Assembly (NCBI GenBank): GCA_040081465.1
Contig: JBEBGL010000012.1
Span: forward strand, 1-64,000
Direction: 5' to 3'
DNA from: UBA668 sp040081465
GTDB taxonomy: Bacteria > Actinomycetota > Acidimicrobiia > Acidimicrobiales > Ilumatobacteraceae
Length of the DNA: 64,000 nucleotides
The position numbers were made by a program, and so were the translations under genes. Positions 15,875 through 23,375 of this stretch are shown one piece after another (position 1 is the first letter of the stretch; every line of letters begins with the position of its first letter). A model generated the notes under the pieces. It was given only the letters and a program-made list of their open reading frames with translations, searched no databases and was not told the DNA's origin.

Positions 15875-16247
15875 AGGCTTCGACGGCAACTTTCCTCAGC
15901 GAGATTGCGTTCCTGCCTATTTGGTACGAGTCGACCACCGCCTTCATGATTGCCAGTGCTAGTTCGTCTGGCTCGATCGAAATGGCGTCTCCGGTCTCAA
16001 GCGACATTCGCACATCGACCGCTGATGCCAACCCAGTGAAACTGACTCGAGCTCGTTGTGCGGAATAACCAGAAACCAACATGCTGAAAGCTTCAGTGAT
16101 GGCGAGCTTGAAGTCGTCGATCTCGTCGATCGAGAAACCAGTATCAGCTCCGAGAGTCGCAGCCATCGTTCGCAATGTCGAGGCGTGGCGAGGCGAGAGG
16201 GGAACGATCACATCGACTGTGTCGTCGTTGGTCGACGTGCCGTTCAT
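15849..16247 (-). CDS. RsbW-like protein with degenerate ATP-binding site
   Basis: 132 aa from ATG 16247 (an AGGAGGAGG tract lies upstream at long spacing). The N-terminal half follows the anti-sigma HATPase pattern: LSPRHASTLRTMAATLGAD and IDEIDDFKLAITEAFSMLV. In true kinases this last helix carries the N-box Asn; here the position holds Met, and no G1/G2 glycine boxes are seen. It is therefore probably a non-catalytic relative that binds a partner without phosphorylating it. It has its own strong SigF-type promoter, so it may give feedback on the cascade. Confidence 0.75.
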   Translation of the reverse strand: MNGTSTNDDTVDVIVPLSPRHASTLRTMAATLGADTGFSIDEIDDFKLAITEAFSMLVSGYSAQRARVSFTGLASAVDVRMSLETGDAISIEPDELALAIMKAVVDSYQIGRNAISLRKVAVEAFTPGAGTS

Positions 16248-16302
16248 CAGTGAAACCCTACCTCCTCCTATTAATCCGTCGCCGAGGGTCATCGCCGAAG
16301 AA

Positions 16303-16328
16303 TTACCCGTTGCACCTAGCGACGAAAC
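16303..16328 (-). promoter_or_regulatory. SigB/SigF-type promoter for the degenerate RsbW-like gene
   Basis: On the minus strand GTTT (16328-16325), 16-base spacer, GGGTAA (16308-16303). Leaves a leader of about 50 bases before the ATG at 16247. Confidence 0.72.
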
Positions 16329-16351
16329 ATTCGCCGGTCGCGCAATTTCGG

Positions 16352-16660
16352 TCAGTCCAAGAAATGAAGGTGCTCGGTCAGCCCGCTGATCTCGACGACA
16401 CGCCTGATGGCTGGTTGCGGGTGGGCGATCGCGAAGGTCTTGCCTGCCGCGGCCGCCTTCATCGCGGCGTCGAGCAATACGCGCAGTCCGCTCGAGTCCA
16501 TGAACGTCACGCCGGCGAAGTCGGCGACGAGTTGCGTCACATCGGGCAGGTCACCGAACGCGGTGGCCAGTGCAGGTGCGGAGTGGGCATCGATCTCGCC
16601 TGTAACTGTCCATCCGTCGCTGTTGCGGACAACATGGAGCGTGGCCCCCTGATCTGACAT
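16352..16660 (-). CDS. STAS-domain anti-anti-sigma factor, second copy
   Basis: 102 aa. STAS fold with the phosphorylatable serine in VTFMDSSGLRVLLDAA and the C-terminal EISGLTEHLHFLD. It is clearly related to the STAS protein at 15563-15874 (shared DSSGLR, VVEISGLT pattern). It probably acts on one of the two RsbW-like proteins of the cluster; having two STAS and two RsbW-like proteins means two signals could feed into one sigma factor. Confidence 0.92.
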   Translation of the reverse strand: MSDQGATLHVVRNSDGWTVTGEIDAHSAPALATAFGDLPDVTQLVADFAGVTFMDSSGLRVLLDAAMKAAAAGKTFAIAHPQPAIRRVVEISGLTEHLHFLD

Positions 16661-16748
16661 GAGGACAATCTAGCTGGGCGCTCCGGAAGCAACTACGTGC
16701 GAAATGGTCCAGCGAGAGCCTGCAGCCCGTGGACAGTGATCGGCGTGA

Positions 16749-16946
16749 TCAGCCGCCGGTCGTGTCGGTGCTGTCGTCAGTGAAGATGGTGTCGACGAAG
16801 TCTTCAATCGAGTTATCGATCTCGTTGATTTCCTCTTCAACCTCGTCATCGACGACGTCCTCACCACATGCCGCGGCTGCTGTACCAAAGAGAAGTACTG
16901 CTGATGCCACGACGGCGACCCGACGGCGATTGCTGGTGCTCTTCAT
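16749..16946 (-). CDS. Small acidic lipoprotein
   Basis: 65 aa from ATG 16946, with GGAGA five bases upstream. Signal peptide with lipobox-like AAAAC (Cys about residue 27), followed by a strongly acidic tail (EDVVDDEVEEEINEIDNSIEDF...). The mature part is under 40 residues. A SigF-type promoter precedes it, so it is probably made under stress and anchored on the outer face of the membrane. Function unknown. Confidence 0.75.
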   Translation of the reverse strand: MKSTSNRRRVAVVASAVLLFGTAAAACGEDVVDDEVEEEINEIDNSIEDFVDTIFTDDSTDTTGG

Positions 16947-16988
16947 GAGTGTCTCCATGTCAGTAAGAGTGGGGATAGACAGACTCGG

Positions 16989-17015
16989 ATTCCCCGATTC
17001 CGGCGCGGCTCAAAC
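16989..17015 (-). promoter_or_regulatory. SigB/SigF-type promoter for the small acidic lipoprotein
   Basis: On the minus strand GTTT (17015-17012), 17-base spacer, GGGAAT (16994-16989); a 16-base spacer with GGGGAA is the alternative register. Divergent from the promoter at 17019-17044. Confidence 0.62.
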
Positions 17016-17018
17016 CAC

Positions 17019-17044
17019 GTTTCGCTTGTGGTCGCGTCGGGTAC
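17019..17044 (+). promoter_or_regulatory. SigB/SigF-type promoter for the 114-aa basic protein
   Basis: GTTT at 17019-17022, 16-base spacer, GGGTAC at 17039-17044. The ATG at 17054 follows after nine bases, as for usp, sod and the DUF1269 gene. Confidence 0.7.
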
Positions 17045-17053
17045 AGCAGAAGC

Positions 17054-17398
17054 ATGGTTCGCACTCTCGCTCGCACAGCGCGGCGGCTAGTAAGTCCAGT
17101 AAGCCGCCCTGCAGCTCTCATGCTCGCGTGGACTCATCGACACACGGTCGCATTGTGGGTTCGATCGATCAGTACCGAGGCTCGCGAGCAGTTCGCGCTT
17201 GGACGACCAGACCTGTCGCGCTCGAAGAAGCTGCTCAAGTCGCTATGGCGCGTTTCAACCGATAGTGAGTTGGCAAACGCTCCGGAGTTGCGACGACTAG
17301 CAATTGACGATGTCGGCATCACAGTGGACGCAGTCGAGACATGGCACGGTCGAGTGCTGCTGGACACGCGCCTCGGTATTGCGAGCGTTGATTCCTAG
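17054..17398 (+). CDS. Hypothetical basic protein, 114 aa
   Basis: Opens MVRTLARTARRLVSPVSRPA; the N-terminal half is Arg-rich and amphipathic, the C-terminal half reads like a small folded domain (ELRRLAIDDVGITVDAVETW). No known motif recognised. The strongest support that it is a gene is the SigF-type promoter placed exactly nine bases before its ATG. Convergent with the sigma factor gene, whose stop lies 12 bases past its own. Confidence 0.6.
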   Translation: MVRTLARTARRLVSPVSRPAALMLAWTHRHTVALWVRSISTEAREQFALGRPDLSRSKKLLKSLWRVSTDSELANAPELRRLAIDDVGITVDAVETWHGRVLLDTRLGIASVDS

Positions 17399-17409
17399 CG
17401 CGTGAAAAG

Positions 17410-18159
17410 TCAGGCGTCGATAGACGACGCGCCCTCGCGCATCAGCTCAAGTGATCGACGAAGCAACCGCGATACGTGCATTTGCGAGATACCCATCTCA
17501 TCAGCGATCTCAGCCTGAGAACGATCTTCAAAGAAGCTGAGCCGGACAATCTGGCGTTCACGTTCGGGAAGTCGCACGAGCAATCGCTGCACTGCCTGAC
17601 TATCGATCGCCTGACCAAAGCCAGCGTCCTCCGTTGCAATCGCGGCTGATCGATCGTTCGACACAAAGCCATCGTCGGTTGCGTTGTCCAACGAGCCAAC
17701 GTCGTAAGCGGCTGTGGCGGCCAAACCACGCAACACGTCGTCGCGCTCGAGCATGGCGTGGCTGGCGATCTCTTCGACTGATGGTGACCGACCGTTCTTC
17801 TGCGACAGTTCATCGCTGGTACGGCGCACCAAGAGGTGTAGTTCCTTCGCGGAGCGCGGAACTCGGACAACCCAGGTGTGATCACGTAGGTAGCGCTTCA
17901 GCTCGCCTTCGATGGTTGTTCCGGCGAACGAGGCGAACGAGACGCCGAACTCGGGGTCGAATCGGTCGACGGCTTTGACCAGGCCGATCATTGCCGCCTG
18001 ACGAACGTCGTCGTCATTGCCGGCACGCTTGTAGCGCTTAGCAATATGACCAGCCAACCCCATGTAGCGCTCAACGAGCACGTTTCGTTGCGCGCGGTCT
18101 CTCGTCCGCACATACGCCCGGAACATGTCCAGTTCGTCGTTGGGGCTTTGAGCGGTCAC
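17410..18159 (-). CDS. Alternative RNA polymerase sigma factor, SigB/SigF type
   Basis: 249 aa. Region 2: YMGLAGHIAKRYKRAG then DVRQAAMIGLVKAVDRFDP and the -10 recognition helix SFASFAGTTIEGELKRYLRD; region 3 after VPRSAKELHLLV; region 4 at the C-terminus with LPERERQIVRLSFFEDRSQAEIADEMG and an HTH ending in SQMHVSRLLRRSLELM. This set fits the SigB/SigF/SpoIIA group. The gene overlaps the upstream RsbW-type gene by ATGA, the classical anti-sigma/sigma arrangement. Ten or eleven GTTT/GGGWAN promoters within 10 kb are its probable targets. Confidence 0.93.
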   Translation of the reverse strand: MTAQSPNDELDMFRAYVRTRDRAQRNVLVERYMGLAGHIAKRYKRAGNDDDVRQAAMIGLVKAVDRFDPEFGVSFASFAGTTIEGELKRYLRDHTWVVRVPRSAKELHLLVRRTSDELSQKNGRSPSVEEIASHAMLERDDVLRGLAATAAYDVGSLDNATDDGFVSNDRSAAIATEDAGFGQAIDSQAVQRLLVRLPERERQIVRLSFFEDRSQAEIADEMGISQMHVSRLLRRSLELMREGASSIDA

Positions 18160-18569
18160 GAACTGATCAATCGAAACCAGGCGGTGACGGTGACATCGTC
18201 TCCGTCGACCTCGACCGATACTTCATCCGCGAGCGATTCGACAATCGAAAGTCCGCGGCCTCTCACAGCTAGATCGTCGACTGGTCGCCAGTTCGCCGGA
18301 GGTGGCGGGACGGTTCCCGTCGTGTGATTTCTAATCGACAACGATGCCGCATTGGGATCGACCAAGCGAATGCGCAACTCGTACGGATGCCCTGGGCCAG
18401 CCTGTACAGCATTGGAAGCGAGTTCGCTTGCAATAAGCGATGCTCCCTCGACCGTATGTTTGTCAGCACCGCATTCCGTCAGAAAATCGACCACGTCACG
18501 CCGCGTCGCGCGCAAACTCGTCGGATCACCGGCGTACTGGCGGTTAAGTGTGGGCGAGGTCGTGTTCAC
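18156..18569 (-). CDS. RsbW-type anti-sigma factor serine kinase
   Basis: 137 aa, GTG start at 18569. GHKL-fold ATPase: N-box LIASELASNAVQAG with the Mg-binding Asn, a partly kept central box, and the glycine motif VRGRGLSIVESLAD. Overlaps the sigma gene start as ATGA, so the two proteins are made together and should form the inactive complex. It would phosphorylate a STAS protein and hold the sigma factor when not bound by unphosphorylated STAS. No SigF-type promoter was found upstream of it. Confidence 0.9.
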   Translation of the reverse strand: MNTTSPTLNRQYAGDPTSLRATRRDVVDFLTECGADKHTVEGASLIASELASNAVQAGPGHPYELRIRLVDPNAASLSIRNHTTGTVPPPPANWRPVDDLAVRGRGLSIVESLADEVSVEVDGDDVTVTAWFRLISS

Positions 18570-18632
18570 CGCGCACGCGGCTCAACGCTCAACCGATTAT
18601 CCGCGCCGGTTGTAGGCATGATGAGGCTCATT

Positions 18633-19157
18633 CTAAAGGACCAGCGCCGCTGCCAGTTCTTCCGAAGCGCCTGCTCGCAGGGTTGTGTGCACGAGCTCGG
18701 CGCCAGCGAAACGGCGGGCTTCTGCTCTCAACGCAGTGACATCGACTTCGGTCGCCAACGCGACCACTGTGACTGTGTTGCTGCGCACGGCGTTCTTGAA
18801 CCAGTCGACCCACTCATCGGGAATGCCGGTGTCAACGACCTTGGCCGTCAACGCGCCAACGCCAGCGCCGACACCCAGCCCTGCAAGCCATCCGACAGGA
18901 CCGCCGATCAGAAGGCCGAGCAGTCCGGTCCAGAGCGCTCCTGTCACTGCCGCACCGGCTGGCTGTATGTCAGTCGTCTCCCGCACGCGCACCGCATCGT
19001 TCTCGTCCTTGATCACGACGACGGCGTCTCGCAACGTGAGATGCCCGCGGCTGGTCAAGCCTTGTAGAACCACCAAGAACTCCTCAGCCCGAAACACGTC
19101 GCTAAACGAGATCCCGAACAGCGCTTCCTCACGGTCGGCGCTTCGCACATCAGCCAT
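18633..19157 (-). CDS. DUF1269-family membrane protein with glycine-zipper helix
   Basis: 174 aa from ATG 19157 (MADVRSADREEALFG), chosen because it lies nine bases from a SigF-type -10 box. The middle has a long glycine-rich hydrophobic stretch (TGALWTGLLGLLIGGPVG and GLGVGAGVGALTAKV) as in DUF1269 proteins. Flanking soluble parts contain LTLRDAVVVIKDE and a C-terminal VRSNTVTVVALATEVD domain. Likely membrane-associated, stress-induced; molecular role unknown. Confidence 0.87.
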   Translation of the reverse strand: MADVRSADREEALFGISFSDVFRAEEFLVVLQGLTSRGHLTLRDAVVVIKDENDAVRVRETTDIQPAGAAVTGALWTGLLGLLIGGPVGWLAGLGVGAGVGALTAKVVDTGIPDEWVDWFKNAVRSNTVTVVALATEVDVTALRAEARRFAGAELVHTTLRAGASEELAAALVL

Positions 19158-19166
19158 GACTTTTAG

Positions 19167-19191
19167 GTTCCCGAATTGCCCGATTTCAAAC
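19167..19191 (-). promoter_or_regulatory. SigB/SigF-type promoter for the DUF1269 gene
   Basis: On the minus strand GTTT (19191-19188), 15-base spacer, GGGAAC (19172-19167), nine bases before the ATG at 19157. Confidence 0.7.
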
Positions 19192-19266
19192 CTGACGAGC
19201 GGCGAAGCCACGGCGCAGGATCCAGGGTCATTGGCTCCCGACACGAGTCCGGCCGACGAAAGCCCC

Positions 19267-19292
19267 GTTTCGACCTAGTCGAGAACGGGTAA
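19267..19292 (+). promoter_or_regulatory. SigB/SigF-type promoter for csbD
   Basis: GTTT at 19267-19270, 16-base spacer, GGGTAA at 19287-19292. Leader of about 30 bases with AAGGAGA before the ATG at 19330. CsbD genes are SigB-controlled in Bacillus, which supports the match. Confidence 0.75.
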
Positions 19293-19329
19293 TCAGACGC
19301 TGTCAGTTCAACCGAGACAAGGAGACGAC

Positions 19330-19500
19330 ATGTCAAACAAGGATGAAGTCAAGGGTCGCGCGAAGCAAGCAGCTGGTGTCCTCACGGGCGACAAGAAGCT
19401 CGAGCGTGAAGGCAAGGCAGATCGCATCGCCGGAACTGTTAAGGAAAAGGTCGACGAGGCTCGCGACTGGATCGCGGACAAGGTTCGCACCGAGAAGTGA
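19330..19500 (+). CDS. CsbD-like general stress protein
   Basis: 56 aa, ATG 19330 with AAGGAGA four bases upstream, TGA at 19498-19500. Opens MSNKDEVKGRAKQAAGVLTG and continues with KLEREGKADRIAGTVKEK; this Lys/Glu/Ala/Gly-rich, probably helical pattern is the CsbD family signature. Cytoplasmic, abundant under general stress in other bacteria, mechanism unknown. Ferredoxin gene follows 47 bases later. Confidence 0.92.
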   Translation: MSNKDEVKGRAKQAAGVLTGDKKLEREGKADRIAGTVKEKVDEARDWIADKVRTEK

Positions 19501-19547
19501 CCCGTTAGCCAGTCAGCAATGAGACGTAACCAAAAGGACGGTGCCGC

Positions 19548-19943
19548 GTGAGCGGTGTGGCGATTATCACCGAGGCATGCATCAACGTGAAGGACCGTGC
19601 TTGCGTTGATGTGTGCCCGGTGCAATGCATATACGAATTCAACCCTGCGACGAATCGGCTGTTCTCTGAACAGCAAGCCGGCAGCGGAGTGACCGAGAAC
19701 GAACACGCACCGAATCCAGACGCGATCCAAATTTTCGGCGACACGATCTTGTACGTGAACCTGGATGAGTGCACATCGTGCACAGCGTGCTACGCCCCCG
19801 ATGTTTGCCCAGTTGGAGCCATCTACTCAGACGATGCGTTGCCAGATGGAACAGCGACGATCAAGTACAACAAGACCGATCCGAACACGGGTCATGATCA
19901 CCGGTTCTTCCTGCAACACAGCCGCGACGTGTTCGCCGACTGA
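19548..19943 (+). CDS. Ferredoxin with two iron-sulfur binding motifs
   Basis: 131 aa, GTG start 19548 with AAGGA ten bases upstream. Cys clusters: CINVKDRACVDVCPVQCIYE near the N-terminus and CTSCTACYAPDVCPVGAIY about residues 76-93. The arrangement resembles FdxA-type 7Fe or 8Fe ferredoxins but the region between the clusters is unusually long. Carries electrons between cytoplasmic redox enzymes; its position after csbD in the stress island hints at co-expression. Confidence 0.88.
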   Translation: MSGVAIITEACINVKDRACVDVCPVQCIYEFNPATNRLFSEQQAGSGVTENEHAPNPDAIQIFGDTILYVNLDECTSCTACYAPDVCPVGAIYSDDALPDGTATIKYNKTDPNTGHDHRFFLQHSRDVFAD

Positions 19944-19966
19944 CGTTGGCTTGCCGTTGTCATGAG

Positions 19967-19992
19967 GTTTACCTCCACTGGCCGCGGGGAAC
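19967..19992 (+). promoter_or_regulatory. SigB/SigF-type promoter for the 192-aa membrane protein
   Basis: GTTT at 19967-19970, 16-base spacer, GGGAAC at 19987-19992. The gene starts at 20041, after a GAAGGAAGG ribosome binding site. Confidence 0.65.
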
Positions 19993-20040
19993 ACGGTGAG
20001 AGGGACAAACCTGTCCTCCTTATCGAAGGAAGGCATCTAC

Positions 20041-20619
20041 ATGGATACCGTGACTAATCAATCCGATGGCGGATTTGCTCCACCGCCCGCAACGCAAGTT
20101 GTCACCCCGCTAGCCCCCGCACCGCAAGTTGTCGCCGTTGGCACCAATGCTGCTGATCAGACAACGGTGATCAGTCATCGCCAACGCTTCAACACCGCTG
20201 GTGTCGTGTGCGCCATCGCAGGTGCCGCGATTCTCATCATGGGACTTGTAGCGCTCGCACGTGCCGACCTCGACGGCTCGTTCAACGACCCCGTATTCCA
20301 GGTCGCTGGCTGGGACCATACGCAGAGCTTGGCCTTCATTGAGGTATTCCTCGGCATCATGCTTCTGGTTGCCGGTATGACCAGCTCGTTGTCAGGCATG
20401 CGTGTGCTTGGCGCACTCACAGTGATCGGTGCCGTCGTTGCATTGATCGAGCCGGGCATTCTTGGCGGCAGCCTCGAAATCGAAGGCAGCCACGCCGTCG
20501 CGCTACTGATCCTCGGTGCCGTGACGCTGATCGCCGCCGCAGCACTGCCAACAATCGAGCGCCAGAGCAGTCGGGTCTCGACCCATCATGAGGCTGACCG
20601 CAGCAACCACGTCGCCTAA
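20041..20619 (+). CDS. Hypothetical four-helix membrane protein
   Basis: 192 aa from ATG 20041 (AAGGAAGG seven bases upstream). A Pro/Gln/Ala-rich cytoplasmic tail (1-50) precedes hydrophobic segments at about 58-78, 97-115, 122-140 and 150-168. No recognised motif. The SigF-type promoter in front places it in the stress regulon. Confidence 0.75.
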   Translation: MDTVTNQSDGGFAPPPATQVVTPLAPAPQVVAVGTNAADQTTVISHRQRFNTAGVVCAIAGAAILIMGLVALARADLDGSFNDPVFQVAGWDHTQSLAFIEVFLGIMLLVAGMTSSLSGMRVLGALTVIGAVVALIEPGILGGSLEIEGSHAVALLILGAVTLIAAAALPTIERQSSRVSTHHEADRSNHVA

Positions 20620-20700
20620 CAGCTACGTGTGAAGTCACGCCTTCGGGGTGTGTGCTTTCTTCGTCACCAGGCCATTGTCAGTAGGTCTATAGTGCGCCCC

Positions 20701-21126
20701 ATGGCGACGAAGAAAGCACAGCTCGAGCACCTGCGCAATGTGAGTCTGTTCCAGGGCTGCTCGACCAAAGACCTCGAGAAGATCGCGAAGGCAAGCGACG
20801 AAATCAGCATGCCGGCAGGCTCGCTAATTGTCGATCAAGGCCAAACTGGCCGCGAGGCATTCGTCGTACTGACGGGCACGGTGCTCGTCAAGCGAAACGG
20901 TAAGAAAGTGGGCTCGTTCGGGCCGGGCACCGTAGTTGGCGAGCTATCACTGCTCGACCACGGGCCGCGCACCGCGACCGTCAGTTGCGAGACCGACTGC
21001 ACCCTGCTGTTGCTGGATCAGCGCCACTTCGTCGGCGTGCTCGACGAAGTCCCCGCGCTTGCTCACAAAGTGCTGGCCACATTGGCCGGTCGCATCCGCG
21101 ATCTCGATCGCCAGTACTTCGGCTGA
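20701..21126 (+). CDS. Stand-alone cyclic-nucleotide-binding domain protein
   Basis: 141 aa from ATG 20701. A single cNMP-binding beta-roll: VSLFQGCSTKDLEKIA at the N-terminus, then the phosphate-binding cassette VVGELSLLDHGPRTATVSC with the Arg that contacts the cyclic phosphate. There is no DNA-binding helix-turn-helix after it, so it is not a Crp-type regulator by itself. It may act by protein contact; the Fe-S oxidoreductase starts 32 bases downstream and could be a partner. Confidence 0.87.
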   Translation: MATKKAQLEHLRNVSLFQGCSTKDLEKIAKASDEISMPAGSLIVDQGQTGREAFVVLTGTVLVKRNGKKVGSFGPGTVVGELSLLDHGPRTATVSCETDCTLLLLDQRHFVGVLDEVPALAHKVLATLAGRIRDLDRQYFG

Positions 21127-21158
21127 TCTAACCCAAACTAACTAGGGTCAAGCGCAAT

Positions 21159-23375
21159 ATGTTCAAGCGCTTCAAGCCGCATCAACTGGCCATCGGACTC
21201 GGCATCGGCATGGCGGTGTTTACCGTCGCGTCGGGCATCATTCCGCAGTTCACCAAGTGGCACACGACCAAGACGCCCTCGAGGGAAGTGTTCGAAGGAA
21301 TCCCTGGTCCGATCCAGGTGGCGTTCTACACGCTGATCCCCGTGCTGTTGGTATGGGGTGCGTTCAAGTTCGCGGATCGCGTTAGGAACTGGGAACGCGG
21401 CGCGCCAGACCGTCGTCGCACAACGCCGAAAAACGTGACGCGTCGCCTTCGCGACTTCCGTGCGGGCGTGTACATGCGCACACTGCTGCGCGACTTCGGC
21501 GCCGGCCTGATGCACTCGATGATCTATTTCGGCTTCATGGCGCTGCTTGGCGTTACAACCGTGCTCGAGATCGATCACCAGTTGCCCGAAGACTTGAAGT
21601 TTCTGCACGGCCGCACATACATGGCCTACAGCTTCTTCGGTGATCTCGCAGGCGTGGTGTTCATGGTCGGCATCGTGTGGGCGCTCGTTCGCCGTTACGT
21701 GCAACGTCCGTGGCGCATCCGAATCAAGACGCGGCCAGAGCACGCTCTCATTCTCGGAACGTTTGCGCTGATCGGTATCAGCGGTTTTGTCGCTGAGGGT
21801 TTGCGCATCGCCGAGATCGACTCGCCGAGTTACGAGAAGTGGAGCTTTGTCGGCTACCCGATCAGTCAGCTCTTCGACGGGCTCAGCGAGCACACCCTCA
21901 CGCAGTGGCACCAGTGGACATGGATCTTGCACGTTGCCGCGTTCGCCGCGTTCCTAGTGATGCTGCCGATCACGATGTTGCGCCACATGTTCACCAGTCC
22001 GCTGAACATGTACCTAAAGGATCGCGACCGCCCCAAGGGTGCAATGCGCGCGATGCCGAACCTGGCCGAGACTTCGTTGGAGAGTTTCGGTGCCAGCGTC
22101 GTTGAAGACTTCACATGGAAGCAGTTGCTCGACACTGACTCGTGCACGATGTGCGGCCGCTGTACCAGCGTGTGCCCGGCCAAGGCAACGGGCAAGCCAC
22201 TCGATCCGCGCGAGATCGTGTTGAAGGTGGGCGAAGTGATGGCCGCTAGCGCGCCGCACGGTTACGTTCGGCCACCACTCGGCACTCCGAAAGAGATCAC
22301 GATCTCATCGAACTCAGTGTTCGAGCGCATCACTGCTGAAGAAGTTTGGGCGTGCACAACGTGTCGGGCGTGCGACGAAATCTGCCCGGTGAACATCGAG
22401 ATCCTCGACAAGATCCTCGACATGCGGCGCTACCTGTCGCTGATGGAGAGCAACTTCCCAACCGAACTCGGCAACGCCTATCGCGCGATGGAAAACCAGG
22501 GCAACCCATGGGGAATGAACCAGGGCGAGCGCGCCGACTGGGCGAAGGGCCTTGATGTCGAGGTGCTCGATCCGGGTCAGCCACTCGAAGCCGAGTACCT
22601 CTACTGGGTCGGTTGCGCTGGCAGCTTCGACGACAAGAACAAGAAGGTCACACAAGCGATGGCCAACCTGCTGCGCCGCGCGGGCATCACGGTGGCAATT
22701 CTGGGGCCAAGCGAAATGTGCACGGGCGACTCAGCGCGCCGCAGCGGAAACGAGTACTTGTTCCAGATGTTGGCAATGCCGAACATCGAAATGCTGAACG
22801 GCATGGGCGTGAAGAAGATCATCACGCAGTGCCCGCATTGCTTCAACACGTTGAAGAACGAGTACCCACAATTGGGCGGCAACTACGAACTCGTTCATCA
22901 CACGCAATTGCTCGAGAGCCTGATCGCCAGCGGCAAGCTCGACGTCAGCCAGGCAACGCTCGAAGAGCGCCTCACCTATCACGACAGTTGCTATCTCGGT
23001 CGCCACAACGATGTGTATCTCGCACCGCGCAAGGTGGTCGGGAGCATCAAGGGCATTGAGGTCGTCGAGATGCCGCGCAACGGGACCAAAGGCATGTGCT
23101 GTGGCGCCGGCGGTGCGCGCATGTGGATGGAAGAGAACATCGGCACCAAGGTGAACGACGAGCGGGCGAGAGAAGCGATCGAAACCGGTGCGACCCGCGT
23201 CGCCACCGCGTGCCCGTTCTGTTACATCATGCTGGACGACGGCGTGAAGGCCGCTGGGGTCGAAGAGACCGAGGTGAAGGTGGCCGACATCTCGATTCAC
23301 CTGCTCGACGCGATTGAGGCAGGCGAACGAAAGCTTGCAAACCCGATCGCGCCAATCGCGCAATCGTTCAGCTAG
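21159..23375 (+). CDS. Membrane-bound Fe-S oxidoreductase (HdrD/DUF224 type, EtfAB:quinone-oxidoreductase-like)
   Basis: 738 aa. N-terminal membrane part with about five or six helices, similar to the cytochrome-b-like NarI fold (residues about 8-290). Then two [4Fe-4S] motifs, CTMCGRCTSVCP (about 328) and CTTCRACDEICP (about 398), and two CCG-type cysteine-rich domains (VGCAGSFDD about 486, CPHCFNTLKNEYP about 560, CCGAGGARMWMEE about 647). Related proteins in actinobacteria and syntrophs pass electrons from electron-transfer flavoprotein in fatty-acid beta-oxidation to menaquinone; that role is inferred. Stop lies directly next to the convergent dcd gene. Confidence 0.87.
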   Translation: MFKRFKPHQLAIGLGIGMAVFTVASGIIPQFTKWHTTKTPSREVFEGIPGPIQVAFYTLIPVLLVWGAFKFADRVRNWERGAPDRRRTTPKNVTRRLRDFRAGVYMRTLLRDFGAGLMHSMIYFGFMALLGVTTVLEIDHQLPEDLKFLHGRTYMAYSFFGDLAGVVFMVGIVWALVRRYVQRPWRIRIKTRPEHALILGTFALIGISGFVAEGLRIAEIDSPSYEKWSFVGYPISQLFDGLSEHTLTQWHQWTWILHVAAFAAFLVMLPITMLRHMFTSPLNMYLKDRDRPKGAMRAMPNLAETSLESFGASVVEDFTWKQLLDTDSCTMCGRCTSVCPAKATGKPLDPREIVLKVGEVMAASAPHGYVRPPLGTPKEITISSNSVFERITAEEVWACTTCRACDEICPVNIEILDKILDMRRYLSLMESNFPTELGNAYRAMENQGNPWGMNQGERADWAKGLDVEVLDPGQPLEAEYLYWVGCAGSFDDKNKKVTQAMANLLRRAGITVAILGPSEMCTGDSARRSGNEYLFQMLAMPNIEMLNGMGVKKIITQCPHCFNTLKNEYPQLGGNYELVHHTQLLESLIASGKLDVSQATLEERLTYHDSCYLGRHNDVYLAPRKVVGSIKGIEVVEMPRNGTKGMCCGAGGARMWMEENIGTKVNDERAREAIETGATRVATACPFCYIMLDDGVKAAGVEETEVKVADISIHLLDAIEAGERKLANPIAPIAQSFS

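Noticed and set aside
16729..17265. Ser-rich 178-codon plus-strand frame
   Set aside because: Overlaps both the acidic lipoprotein (minus) and the 114-aa gene (plus), each of which has its own SigF-type promoter.
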